NCBI RefSeq assembly: GCF_040712315.1
Contig: NC_134013.1
Span: 85,628,001-85,692,000, forward strand
Length of the DNA stretch: 64,000 bases
Origin: Castanea sativa
Lineage: Eukaryota; Streptophyta; Magnoliopsida; Fagales; Fagaceae
Reading direction: 5' to 3'
Part shown: one piece after another, positions 23,422-35,206 of the stretch
Layout: each line of letters begins with the position of its first letter
How positions within the stretch are numbered: position 1 is the stretch's first letter
Made by a program: the position numbers and the translations under genes
The notes under the pieces: model-generated
The model's input: the letters and a program-made list of their open reading frames with translations, nothing else
What the model was told of the DNA's origin: nothing
Database searches by the model: none

Positions 23422-26332
23422 ATTCTTGTAGACCATTAGCCACATAGATAATGACCTAATAGGTAATAATTAGTGCACACACACTATTATTGCACACAAA
23501 TTACACTCTTGAAAATCGTGACTTCAATAAGGCATACATTTGGATTGCATGTCAATAATCACACATCATTAACAACCCTCGTCACCACGTAAACAATTAA
23601 ATAGTCTAGACGAGGGAATGATCCTATTTTGAGAAGGAAATCAATTCAAAATAAGATAATCAATTCTTGAGTAACATATTACTCCCCTAAAAAGAGAGAA
23701 ACAATATTCTAGACTCACGCCCTTTTATCTTTTTAAGAATTAATTTCCCAAGACTTTGAACTTACAATCAACTGAGAGCCCTTTTGGGATGAGGTTATTT
23801 GATTCAGCTTATTTTTGGTACTATTCATAGGTCACATTGCATATTTTGGTACTATTCATGAGTCTTATTGTACTATTCAGCTAACTTTTAACTCTTTTTT
23901 TTTTTCTACACTTTCAACAAAAAATTTTCAATTTTAGCTAAATAAATTATTCCCAAACAGGCACTGAATCATTAGTTTTCACTGCTTTAGTCTGTATGGT
24001 CGATGCAAGATCAATTATCCAATGATGTAATAGAGCCTATATAAGATTTAGGTACAAGCAATTTGCAGTTTATTTCCTTGATTCACCCTCTCATTGTGAC
24101 AAGAATCTCGTAGGAATAACTAAGTCATCATGTAAAGCTCGTCATGGTTTGAGATTAAACAGTATATCATAAGCATCGTTACACATAGCATGTAATAAAG
24201 ACATTATCTAGCTTTATGCGTAGGTTTATATTGTGACGTACAGTGTTATACGTAAGCTTGAGCTTAATTCCACATCAAATTTTTGATAGATAAGTTTGGA
24301 TTTTTTTTTTTTTTGATAGGATCAAATTGGATTATTAGTTACTCTAATTCTAATTTGATTAGTCCTATAAGTCAGCTGTGTCTTACCACGCTTTTCTTTT
24401 CTTTTTCTTCTTAGGTCAAAATAAAGAGTATGTTTTTTTGCATGGACTTCAATAATATTCAAATTGTGCGAAAGAATGGTGATCTTCTCCTCTATTTCTT
24501 TATATTCTACAAGTAAATATATATGGTACACCTCTATACAATTGGAATGAATATTTTAGTCTATATTGTATACATTTTGAAAACTGGAACTTCCCAAAAT
24601 GTCTAATAATAAACTGTTAAAGGGAAATTAAATAAGAGTATATTATCCACAAACAATTGAGGGAGAGAGAGAGAGAGAGAGAGTACTGTACATCTATATT
24701 ATGATTTATGAGATCTAAAATTGTCAAAACAAAATTACATTTGAAATTTTTTTTTTTATTCCATAGTTATTGGGAAAGGGGGATTTAAACCTTTCACATC
24801 TCATTGAAAACACTAAAAAATATTGAATTTCAAGACTTTTGCTAATTTGAATTTGAACTCTTAAGTTTTATATAATAAATAAATAAATAAATATACTTTA
24901 GGTTTCATCCTTTTCTCATTTTAATTTATCTGAAATTTTCTTTTAGCAAACTATAAGAACTTACAAATATTTTAAATTACTATTAAAAGCTAAAGCCTTT
25001 GAACACACAGGTGATCTTCTCACAAACACCGACAATTTTATAAACAATGACTATATAATCAACGACATTATTACCCCATGCGTATAAGGAAAAACGTGAA
25101 TCGCTAGCTTATTAATATTATCTATCATTTGAAACGTCTCTCTCTCTCTCTCTCTCTCTCATTGTCAATCTAATCCAACCAGTCTCTCTAGTCAGTTGCG
25201 TAGTTCTCAAAGTAATGATCGATTATCTTACATCTTGCTAGCATATCTACTACAACTTAGCACGTTAATCAGGCCCATGTCTCTCTCCAATCTCTATTGG
25301 GTGCTTATCAGAACTCTTTGCAACAATTATGCAATCTTTTTCTAGCATTAGGTCCTGTCATCAAATATCCCTATCTAATGTCAATTGAGTAATTCTCAAT
25401 TCTCTCTCTCCCCATACCACAAAGCTTGTGTTCAAACAAGCTAGCTAGCTAGCTAGTGTACCTGCTTTTGGAATAAGGGCACAGAAAAAAGATAAGTGAA
25501 CAAAAAGTATATTACAATGTGTGGACCATGTTTTTCTTTTACGTTATGGACATGTTAATTAATTATGAGCGGGCTGTGTGGAAGTCACTTTTTCTACGAA
25601 CTAAGCAAGAGAAATGAGAAGAGGCATAGACATTGTGGAAAAGGTCTTTTGTGTTTCATGAGAATGGAATGCTGTTTATCGATGATATAGGTGGCAGACA
25701 AAAGGGCAACACAAGTTGACCCTAGAAATTGACACGACGGCTATTGGAAGCTGAAGTGTCACCACTCAGGTCCTTAAAGTGGAGATGGAGAGATATAAAC
25801 TTACAAAAATTCTAGAACCGCAATCTTAGCATCAACATTTGCCACAACTATCTCACGTTGTTGTTGACCGTAAGTAATGAAGAAGAAAGCAATAGGTCAT
25901 GTAAAAGTAACAGTTAATCGTCTACTATATACTAAATTTGTGGTCCTAAAATAACCTGTATATTTATCATTCTTCACTTTATAATTTTTCATTTATCATA
26001 ATTTTCATGAAATGCAAGAATCTTTCACATCTTAGGAAGAATATGTCAATTTTCACAAATTTTTTATTTGTGAGAATTACTAACGTGAGTTAATTAAATT
26101 TTTCATTTTTCATTTTTAAAATAATTACTAATAGTTAATTTTAGAACAAAAATATTTATTTTTCATGAAAATAAAGTCTTTATTAATTTTTTAAATTATT
26201 TTTTCCATTTAAAAAATTATCTATAATGATCAAATCATTAATTAATTTCTTAGTTGGTAAAAAAAATTGTGATTATTTTAAAATCAAAATGTACATTTTT
26301 GAATATGATGTTTTTATATGATATCAATTCTT

Positions 26333-26364
<32 letters not shown>

Positions 26365-26701
26365 GTTGAGGGAAGGAAATTTGAACCTTATATATTTCCG
26401 TTAGAAACATCAAAAAGTGTCAACTACTAACTACTTAAATGTCAACTACTTAAATTATAAAACTTTTGACAAACTCTTAAAATATCTTAACAATATAAAT
26501 GTCAACGCTCAAAATTTTTAAATCTCATTAACTTAACTCTCAGGAACTTATATGTGAATTCTTACATGTGAGTGGCCTTTGGTTTTCTTCTTCCTCTTTC
26601 TTTGAAAGAGAGAAAAAGGAGAGGAAGAAATAGCTTCTTTCTATTTATTAAAAATATAAAAACAAATAATAAAAAAATCTCTTCCTCGCGAATATAGGAA
26701 A
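23422..26701. other. Gene-free AT-rich stretch
   Basis: No gene found. Contains (GA)n near 24662-24682, (CT)n near 25138-25160 and (TG)n near 26341-26363, plus poly-T runs. Confidence 0.6.
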
Positions 26702-26706
26702 TAAGT

Positions 26707-27443
26707 TGTAAGTACTCAAAAAATAAAGGTCCAAGCCCACTTAGATCAGTGGTACCTTGTCCTTTAAATCAGACCTAGAAAATAGAATTTTTAAAGAGAG
26801 TGAAAAACTTATCCAGGTACAATTCTAATCTAAGTCCAAGTTTAAGGCCGAAGAGCCCAGAGTAACGAATAGGCATGATTTAAACAATAATTGGGTATAA
26901 TGACCTCCTCGAGCAAGTCCAAGGATCAACTTCTTATATATAAATGTAGTTCAAGTTTTTACACTAGTCTTTTCACTACTCTCATTCCTATTCTAATGGT
27001 CTTCAAAATGTTCATCCCCTTTTTTCTAATAGATTCCCTTCTTTTTATAGCCTTTCTCTATGCATCTCAGCCCTTCACCTATACGTCTCTAAGCATTTCT
27101 CAAGATACTTGTCCCATTAAGACTCTGATTGAAGGTGGTAGAAGGAGATACGTGAAGTTACTGTTCAGGGGTCATTTTTACATTAATGCAGCTGATAAGA
27201 TTGGTGGAGGGAATTGAATGCAGAGGTGGGAGGTAAGGTATAACCCTCAAGAAGCTTCCTCCCACCATCCTTGTCCTCATTGCCACATCTTCTCCTCTCC
27301 TCGAGCCTTTAAGGGATATCACTTGTCCTGACTCTCTTACTCTCCTTGAGTATGTGGATTTCTCAGAATTTGTTTAACCTCCCTAACCTGGGTTATGAAG
27401 AGTGTTACTCGGTTAAGACTCCTCAATTCTTGGACCCCACACA
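26707..27443 (+). mobile_element. Solo LTR, 737 bp, TSD TAAGT
   Basis: Begins TGTAAGTACTC and ends CCCCACACA (TG...CA). TAAGT flanks it at 26702-26706 and 27444-27448, a perfect 5-bp target duplication. A diverged relative in the same orientation is at 29907-31233: both share CCAAGCCCACTTAG/CCAAACCCACTTAG near the start, 'gaaggtggta', a 'catttttacattaatgcagc'-type block and a CCCCACA end. No internal retrotransposon genes adjoin, so it is a solo LTR left by recombination. Confidence 0.85.
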
Positions 27444-27830
27444 TAAGTCAATAACAATATATTAAAAGTAACTTTACAGTCTTCAATTCTTTTGGGAAGC
27501 CACCTCAAAAAAAAAAAAAAAGATTTCCTTCCTAAAAGATTCTTGTTGAATTGTGAATTAATGCTTTAAAAAAAAATTAATTTCTTGTTTAAAATTTTAT
27601 AGCTCAGGCCATTTTTTTTTCATTCAAATACTTTAATGAGTTTATATATATTCTCTCCAAAAGTAATTGAATATGGATAAAAAACTTTTTAGGTCAGTGA
27701 CATATTCTATTTTATTTTATTAAAACTAAGATTCAAATTTCTCTTTTCCATTATTGTAACTACTGAAGTAAAAAATAATAATAATAAAAGCAATTGTATG
27801 GCTTGTACATGCACACCCAAATTAATTAAC

Positions 27831-27835
<5 letters not shown>

Positions 27836-27903
<68 letters not shown>
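27836..27903. repeat. (TA)n-(GA)n compound microsatellite
   Basis: About 26 bp of TA followed by about 42 bp of GA. Confidence 0.95.
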
Positions 27904-27905
<2 letters not shown>

Positions 27906-27906
<1 letters not shown>

Positions 27907-28195
27907 AGGTCGATATGGGCTTGTAATGGGGCAACCTAAATAAAATTACCTTTTGAGGAGTCAAGGCCCAAGATTACGCCCTTTGGTTCTTGCTCTGCAG
28001 GATCGATATTGGCTTGGAGAGCCTAGGTCAATTTGGGCTTGTAAAGGAGCAACCTAAACAAAATTACCTTTTGTGAAAACAAGGCCCACCATTACATCCG
28101 TTGGTTCTTGCAGTGTAGGATCCATATGGGCTTGTAACGAGAAACCTCAATTAAATTACTTTTAGTGAACAAGGCCCACAATCACACGGACTTTA
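27906..28195 (+). repeat. Three degenerate tandem units of about 97-118 bp
   Basis: Each unit contains 'gggcttgtaa', 'caacctaaa', 'aaattaccttttg', 'aaggccca' and, in the first two, 'ttggttcttgc'. Units begin near 27906, 28024 and about 28119. Confidence 0.8.
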
Positions 28196-28276
28196 AATGA
28201 ATTAGGTTAAAAAAAATTCATTTTATAAACAGACTATTTCACCTAGTAAACGAACCCATGAGTTGTTCAATTATTT

Positions 28277-28404
28277 AGGGACCGTTTGGTAACATTGTTT
28301 GTATTTTTTTAAAAATACGTGTGGGTGAAAAAGCGTATAAAAATAAATGTAATGTTGTTTAAAAACTGAAAAATGTTGCTTAAACTGCCCTACCAAACGA
28401 CCCC
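28277..28404. mobile_element. MITE of the GGGNCCGTTTGGTA family
   Basis: Left end GGGACCGTTTGGTAAC; the right end in reverse complement is GGGGTCGTTTGGTAGG. In reverse complement the interior carries TTTAAACAACATTACATTT and 'cacccacacgtattttt', matching the interior of the 1942-2067 MITE and of 54225-54358. The target duplication is not clear. Confidence 0.65.
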
Positions 28405-28792
28405 TATATTCCGCATAGAAAATCTGACTATAAATATATTGAAGATTTTTCATCAAAGAATAGTAAATACAAAAGTTGTGGCCAATAAGGTAGAGAGCAT
28501 TAAAAGGTCAAACCAGTTGGTGCAAAGTATAATCTATATTCTATATATAATATAAAACCGAAATCTTTGACTTTTTGTTAACTTTTTAAAATTTTGACAT
28601 ATAAGCTTTGCAAGTCTCAGAAATTTACATTTCATTATAATTCATTTTTTAATTATAAAAATATGACAAAGTCCTATAAGGACTCAAGATCCTTGCCACC
28701 TTAAAGTATCAAAGACTCCCTCTTATACTTGGGATTCAATTGTGTCTACATCACGGATATTGTTAATGTTTAAGACAAAGACATTTTTTATA
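28405..28792. other. Gene-free stretch
   Basis: Nothing recognised except a degenerate relative (about 28640-28740, 'ttttttaattataaaa') of the duplication units at 29585-31330. Confidence 0.6.
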
Positions 28793-29191
28793 GGGTAAAC
28801 TACATATTTAGTCTCTAACCTTTACACCATATTTTAATTTGGTCCTTAACCTTTCAATTGTGTCAATTTGGTCCTTAACCTTTTAATGTCGTGTCAATTT
28901 GGTCCTTAACCTTTTAATGTCGTGTCAATTTAGTCATTGCCATTATATATTAGATGAAAATTGTTTACATAGCAAATAGTCAAAATAAAATTTTAGTTTA
29001 TTATCACATCAACAGAAGCTAATTTTTTATTTTGGCCATTAGACATGTCATTAATTTTCATCCAAAAGATAACTATAAGGATTAAATTGACACGGTAAAG
29101 AAAGATTAGGGACCAAATTGACACAATTAAAAGGTTAGGGATCAAATTGAAATATGGTGTATAGGATAGGGACCAAATACGTAGTTTACCC
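28793..29191. mobile_element. Mutator-type MITE, 399 bp, perfect 9-bp TSD
   Basis: The terminal inverted repeats begin GGGTAAACTACRTATTTRGT and extend about 85 bp with few mismatches (shared ACACCATATTT, AATTTGRTCC, AATTGTGTCAATTTGGTCC). TTTTTTATA flanks the element on both sides (28784-28792 and 29192-29200), a perfect 9-bp duplication as made by Mutator-like transposases. No ORF. Confidence 0.93.
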
Positions 29192-29906
29192 TTTTTTATA
29201 TTAGCTTTGGCCCTTGCTTAGAGAATTAGACACACGCTAAAATTGGTGTGGTTGTTGCTAACATACTCAAAAGCTCAAGAAAGATCATCCAGCATGGCTC
29301 CAACCATATCTTACCTATAGTATTCTTTTCTCTTCGCTTAATTTGTTGTTTTAGATGCTTCACGTTATTGAATAACTGCTTTTGATTTGGTTTGTAACGT
29401 AAATTTATAGTAAATTTTTATTTAGATTCAAATATGTAGTAGCAAATATATATGGTTTATGATCTATTGAGGTTAGGGGTTATGATTTCAGGTTGGACCA
29501 ATAGATTGCAGTTAGAGGTAATAGATGCCATCAAAGTATCTTGATATTTTTACCACATTACTTTCGAAATTTCCATATCACCAATCCTTTTTATTTTTTA
29601 ATTATAAAAAAAAATAAATCTTATTAGGATCAAAGATTCTTGGCATGCCTGGAATTCCAAATAAAAGAGTTTTGCATTTTTAGGATTTCCTCTGTCAGTC
29701 ATATTATTAATTATTGTGTTAACATTTTAATTGTTAGGCCTTTGAAATTAATTAGAATGGTTGTTTCCATAAAAAAATATAAATAAAAAATCTCACGCCT
29801 GTAAGTCTATTTTTCTTTTAATTATAAAAAAATAAGTCCTAGTGGGACTAAAGATTCTTGAAATTCAAAATAGAAGAGTTTTGTTTTTTTTTTTTTGATT
29901 TCCTCT

Positions 29907-30775
29907 TGTAAGGACACAAAATTTAGCAGCCCAAACCCACTTAGAATGGTGAAGTTCGTACCACCCTACTAGGCCCAAACTAATAGATATTTGTTAAGAG
30001 AGAGAGGATAAAACAAGTTGAGCTAAGTCCGAAGATTCAAACACAAAGGGAATGAACCGAAGTTAAACTTAAGTATATTGATGGTTCTTTACAAGCTCAC
30101 CCAAGGACGATGTTCTTATACTAGGATATACATTGTTCTCTCTCTTTTCTTCTATCACTATTCTTGTTCTCATCTCTTTTCCTTTCTTTTTTTTCGAATC
30201 CCTTCATCTGGAAGTTCTCTTCCTTTATATACTCATCAGCTTCTTGCATTCTAACACTCCATCTACGATCCTCTAGGCCCTACTTAGGACACTTGTCCCA
30301 TTAGATGTTTGTTGAAGGTGGTAAAAGCAGGGTAGTCGATACCGTACCGGTACCGGTGCACTGGCCGGTACCAGTACACTTCTATTTTGTACCGAAAAAA
30401 ATACCGGCCGTACTGACCGCGTACCGGCCATACTGGCCAATTTCGAGCAATACCGGCCGGTACCGAGTGTACCAGCCGGTACAAAAAAAGCTTTTTTTTT
30501 TTTAGTTTTGTAATTTTTGAATTTTTGTAAGGGCATAATGGTAACTTATTTATATTAACTTATTAGTATTATTTGTTTTCTTAGTATGCAATGAATAACT
30601 AAGCTTTCTATTTTTTATGTTGTGTTTTTTTTCATTTTAATTGATACTAAAGTCTAAAACAATGAATAATTTGTTTTGAATTGAGGTAATGTTTTATGAT
30701 AAACTTTTATATTTACTATAATATAAGTGAAATATTATATACTTATAAACATGGTTCTAGAGATTTTGGTGTGTG

Positions 30776-30827
<52 letters not shown>

Positions 30828-31233
30828 GCGGTAAACCCGAAACGATATACCGGTATTGACCGGTATCCGAAATATATCGTACCGGTGGCCAAACCGGGAC
30901 GGCCTCCGGTACGGTATTGACTTCCTTGGGTAAAAGGAGCTCCTTAGCTGTAAATCTACTGTTCAAGAGTCATTTCCTCATCAATGTAGCTGATAAAGCT
31001 ATTGTCAGTCATTTAATACGGAGATAGCAAGTGAGCTTTCACAGGAAACTTCTTTCAACTACCTTGACTCTCTTTCTTAACGTCATTCTCTCCACTCAGA
31101 TGTTGAGAAAGTATTTTGTCTCTTCCCATCCTATCCTCAGGCGAACCCACTCCTTAGGCTTAAAGTGCTTCCATCTGAAGAACGAATGATAGTTATAGCG
31201 GTTCTATTCTTCTTCGGTCCTCGAGTCCCCACA
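29907..31233 (+). mobile_element. Solo LTR with TSD CCTCT, carrying a hAT insertion
   Basis: Starts TGTAAGGACAC and ends GAGTCCCCACA. CCTCT flanks at 29902-29906 and 31234-31238, a perfect 5-bp duplication. Removing the 601-bp hAT and its 8-bp duplication leaves about 718 bp, close to the 737 bp of the related LTR at 26707-27443. No gag/pol sequence lies next to it. Confidence 0.88.
30328..30928. mobile_element. Non-autonomous hAT element, 601 bp, perfect 8-bp TSD
   Basis: The left end CAGGGTAGTCGATACCGTAC pairs with the right end, in reverse complement CAAGGAAGTCAATACCGTAC (17/20). GGTAAAAG flanks both sides (30320-30327 and 30929-30936). Subterminal regions are crowded with GGTACCGG / CCGGTACC motifs; the middle is AT-rich with a (TA)n run at 30780-30822. 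No transposase. It sits inside the solo LTR and is therefore younger than it. Confidence 0.93.
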
Positions 31234-31339
31234 CCTCTATAATCAAATTATTATTGTATTAACATTTTAATTGTCAGAGTTATTTGAAACCAATTAGAAC
31301 TGTGTTGCCATATATAAAATAAAACAAAATCTCACACTA

Positions 31340-31560
31340 CACCTATTATTTGGTTTTTTTCAATAGGTTCAACGTAAGAGTTCTTTTTTCTAATCTTTTG
31401 CTTAAAACAAAAACAAAAACGTAGGAGTTCTTCTTTGTTCAACTTGGAGACCTTTTTTTAATTTGGTTTATTATTTGGTTTTTTTAAATAGGTTTAACGT
31501 AGGAGTTTTTTTTTTTCTAATCTTTTACTAAAAAAACAAAACACGTAGGAGTTCTTTTGG
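31340..31560 (+). repeat. Tandem duplication of about 115 bp
   Basis: 'ttatttggtttttttcaata' with 'ggttcaacgtaagagttctt' recurs about 115 bp later as 'ttatttggttttttt' with 'ggtttaacgtaggag', each followed by 'tctaatctttt' and 'cgtaggagttctt'. Confidence 0.75.
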
Positions 31561-31984
31561 TGGACTATTTGAACCAAATAGGATTATTATGCATCTATGA
31601 TACAGAAGAATAGAGAGAGGCAGAGGATTGGAGGCAGCTCCAAACTTTCTCAATTATGTATTCATTCCATCTATAATGTCCTATATTTTTTGTTTAAATA
31701 ATGGCCTTGAAAGTCAATAATTAGTAATAATTTAGATCAGTTAAATACTTCATACTATTCTAAACATTTATTAACTATCAGGTGCATTGCATGAGTTAGC
31801 AACTAGTATTAAAAATTCTAGAAATTAGTTTTAATTCTGAAGTTTTTTTTTTGATAAAATATTTCTGAAGCTGAATTTCTTTAATATGTTTAACTTGAAA
31901 TAGTTAATAAAGGTTCATAGCAATTTACATTTATATTAAGAGGTTATTTTATCATAATATACGTTTTTTTAGTTAGGTTTTTAG

Positions 31985-32850
31985 TGTTGGTCCATTCCAT
32001 GATGTTTACTTGAAATCAAATTCATGATTTGTTTTAGTTGATATAAAAGTTGATTAAAGAGCCTCATTCTAGAAGGATTCCAAAACTTGCTAATTGGAGA
32101 GGCTCGCTCAAGCGGAGACCAAAGCTCACTCAAGCATTTAAAAAAGAAGGGTTCAAGCAACTTATTAAAGCACGCTCAAGTGAGGACCATTGCTCGAGAC
32201 TTGCTCGAGCAAGACTCGGGAAATAAAAACCTTGCTTTGTTTTAACCTTGTTAACTTCAATCACCACTTTAACCTTAAATTAAACACCTATATAAAGCAC
32301 TTTAAACAATATTTTATTAGAGCAAGAAAGGTTGGAAACCTGAAGCTATGGTCCAATGGAGAGAGAAATCTTTGCCTACATTCTTGCGCTTTAATGAGAA
32401 ATCCATACTAATTATCAACTATACTTGTCATCCAAGTGTTGAAACCACAAAGTTATTCTTTTGGTGAGTTCACTATAGATCAAATCTTCAGGGAGGTGTC
32501 TTGGAGTGGATCAGAGGTTTTGGCTAATTGAAATAGACATGTCATTCGTGATTCGTAAAGGGATCCATGCATATAAGAAGAAGTTAAGAGTTCCGAAGTT
32601 GTTGTGGTGACATTAGTGAGTTATCTGTTGGTTATAGCTAGAGTCTCAGTGCAAAGGTTTTATGTTAACTCAATAAAACTCTTTTTATAGTGGATTGCCT
32701 TAACTAAGGTACATTACCCGTAATAATTTTATTTTTAAGAAACACTCTCCATCGATTTCTCACTTTGTCACCAAACCCTATGTTTACTATACACACTATA
32801 CTTATTATCTTACTTCATAATTTGCAGACTTGCTGATTTATGGTTAATAA
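31985..32850 (+). mobile_element. Probable copia-type LTR (solo or fragment)
   Basis: Begins TGTTGGTCCATTCC near 31985 and continues through CTCGCTCAAGCGGAG-type repeats (32100-32220), 'gttgttgtggtgacattagt' and 'ttaactcaataaaactcttt'. This order matches copia LTRs of woody rosids as I recall them. The right end is uncertain ('atttgcagacttgctg' near 32822-32837) and no TSD was found. Confidence 0.45.
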
Positions 32851-33315
32851 TTATAATCATGGTTGCCAGGATTATGGGGCCGGGATAAGATCGTACTATC
32901 GTATTGAGAATTGTATGATTCTTTATTTTTGTAAAAAACAAAATGAGAAGTCACAATATATAATGATGATATATAAAATGAAGGGTTGCTCAACCAAAAA
33001 ATATTATAAAGAAATTTCATAGTTTATCAATGTTGTTGGGCATCGTAGGCAGGCCGCCAAACAGCATGAAGGGGTAGTGCTGATGCACATTCAACCACCT
33101 CCACATAGTTTATCAATAAAAAGAGAGACCCTTTGAATATCTCGCACAAGGGCAAGTCGTGCATCCTGTACGTGCGAGAGTAGCTCTTAGATCTAATAGA
33201 ATAAACCTATGGTCTTGACTCTTGAAGTTGTCTTCTCTGCAATTGTCTGATTTTCTTATTGTACTTACTATAGAAAATAAGAAATTGCTACCAACCAATT
33301 TGGTAAGAGTTTGTT
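32851..33315. other. Gene-free stretch, possible MITE remnant
   Basis: CATGGTTGCCAGGATTATGG at about 32859 resembles the CATGGTTGTCAAAATC terminus of the elements at 55125 and 56686, but no opposite end was found. Nothing else recognised. Confidence 0.4.
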
Positions 33316-34329
33316 AGAGTATCAGCAACGGAAAGAGCAAATCCCAAATGTAAGCATATTATAAAATTCAAGCTCAAAATGTCCACTCCATTAGAAGTTG
33401 TAAAATATAATTATTGCAAAAAAAAAAAAAAAAAAAAATACAATTGTGCTATAGTGTAATTCTAAATGTAGAATCACACTATAACTCAATTTCTAAATAT
33501 AGAATCACACTGTAACTCAATTGTAAAACCAAATATTAATATTTTATTATATTTATTGTTTGCTTTATCAAAGCCTCACTCTCTCACCGTTCATTCTCAT
33601 CTCGTCTCTCTCTTTTTTCTTTCTTCTTTTTCAGTTATGATTCTCTCATTCAATCATTTCCCCTCTATCGTCCCTGTCTTCCCTTTCTTTTTTCTTTTTC
33701 TTTTTTCTCTATTTTCCCTTAAATCAAGCCTCCGTGGGTCTCATATTTGGTGGAGCTCATGGTTTGATGTGGTAGATCAGGGTGGTGCCGTGGTGGTGGA
33801 TTGGGGTGGTGTCGTGCTTGCCATGACTAAGTCATCGTGAGTCTCATGGGTTGGCGGTGCTCATGGGTTTAATGTGGTGGCAGATTTGGCAGATCAGGGT
33901 GGTGTCGAGGTGGTGTATCGATGGGTGGTGGATTGATTTGGGTTTGCTGTTAAGATTTGCTGGTGGATTGATTTGGGTTTTCCCGATACTGGTAATATTT
34001 TACTGGGTTTGCTGGGTATGTTTAATGGATTTGTTGGATATGTTTTATTGGGTAGATATGAAGATGGAAGATGGAAGGAGAATGAGAAGAAGGTGAAAAG
34101 CAAAGGAATGGAGGAGTCAAGAAGATATATACGCGTGTGGAGGAGAAAATTGGGAAAAAAACATATATATATATATATATATTATTGTGTAAATATATTA
34201 TTTTAATGAGTAGAATAAGAAAATAAAAATTGAGATGCTGGGAGTATTATAAAATAGTATGGTATAATTGATAAAGTAACATTTTGGAATGGTAAAATAG
34301 GATAAGATGGGAGAAACCATTGTGGATGC
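33316..34329. mobile_element. Non-autonomous TIR element, about 1 kb (tentative)
   Basis: The left side reads GAGTATCAGCAACGGAAAG and the right side, in reverse complement, reads AAGCATCCACAATGGTTTCTC. Such GAGCATCCACAATGG ends are widespread in plant Mutator- or Harbinger-type elements. The interior (33555-34110) is a pyrimidine-rich stretch followed by G/T-rich 'gtggtggattgg' repeats giving spurious ORFs. TSD not resolved. Confidence 0.4.
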
Positions 34330-35089
34330 TTAGAGCATTCACAATGATAGTGGTATTATAGCTAAATTGTTGTTATACCACACAAAATACTAAAAAGTAA
34401 ACCGCATTGATGATGGTATAGTTAAAAAAATTTGCAAATGAGTTACAATGAATTGTCATCTTTGGCAGCTCACTATAGCTACCAAGTTATTAAAAAAAAA
34501 AAAAAAAAATTAGTAGGTTGGATGTGAAATGCAAAAAAGTTAATTCTTTAATATTCCATGCAAATCAAACACTACCAAACACTAGAAACATAATTAAACA
34601 GTTCTTCCTATAAAATGTTTCCAATTGAAAATATTTTTTGTGAAAAAGTTTTATGTTGAAATAAGCACAACCTAGATCGGGTTTGGCATGAACCCATTAG
34701 CCAAAGTCCACTCTAGGCATTTCTCCACACACACAAACGAAGAAGAAGAAGAAGAAGAAGAAGAAGAAGGAAGTCCACTCTAGGTAAGGATGATGGTAAA
34801 GTTGGGCTGGATTGGGCTAATCAAGATGAGCCCAACCCATTTCCAAAAAGCAAAAGCCGAATAATTGAACAACAATAATTTAAATGACTCAAAGAAAAAA
34901 TGTTATAGAACTTACGTAAATACAAACCATTTTTGAATTTAAGTTATCCGGTTGTCCATAAACATCATCTACATATATAAATTCTTACAAAAGGGTGTCA
35001 CTTATATCTCTGTGTGTTAGACACTTGGTGGTTTCCACAGAGCAATACATATAATACAAACGCATGAAAAAATCACCAGTGTAAAACAA
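34330..35089. other. Gene-free stretch between a TIR remnant and the 4CL 3' end
   Basis: 34331-34500 starts GAGCATTCACAATGATAGTG, another GAGCATYCACA-type terminus without a recognised partner. A (GAA)n run lies at about 34738-34769. Confidence 0.5.
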
Positions 35090-35095
35090 TTTATT
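35090..35095 (-). terminator. Poly(A) signal of the 4CL gene
   Basis: AATAAA on the minus strand, 112 bp downstream of the 4CL stop codon; a plausible near-upstream polyadenylation element. Confidence 0.55.
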
Positions 35096-35117
35096 CCCCC
35101 CCCCCCCCCCCCCCCCT
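35096..35117 (-). repeat. 22-bp G tract in the predicted 4CL 3'UTR
   Basis: Twenty-two consecutive C on the plus strand, hence G in the transcript, between the 4CL stop codon and the AATAAA. Exact length is likely to vary or be mis-assembled. Confidence 0.8.
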
Positions 35118-35206
35118 CCCTTAACAGTTGACCTTTCCGAAAAAAATTAAATCATTTCATTTCTCCTGGGTCTTCAAGTTGATTCTGTAAATCGATTACT
35201 TCAAGT

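Larger units (their letters stand above)
29585..31330 (+). repeat. Tandem duplication of about 215 bp, second copy split by a solo LTR
   Basis: Unit A (about 29585-29800) and unit B (about 29815-29906 plus 31239-31330) share 'ttttaattataaaaaa', 'aaagattcttg', 'gatttcctct', 'attgtattaacattttaatt' and 'aaatctcac'. Unit B is interrupted exactly at CCTCT by the LTR, so unit A shows the pre-insertion site. Confidence 0.8.

Noticed and set aside
26891..27217. 108-codon ORF on the plus strand
   Set aside because: Lies wholly within the solo LTR at 26707-27443 and is not shared as a frame by the related LTR.
32859..33080. Third copy of the 55125/56686 MITE family
   Set aside because: Only the first 15-20 bp resemble the terminus; no opposite end or octamer duplication found.
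33556..34206. Group of ORFs of 69-94 codons
   Set aside because: Pyrimidine- and GT-rich interior of a non-autonomous TIR element; no conserved domain and several frames open at once.
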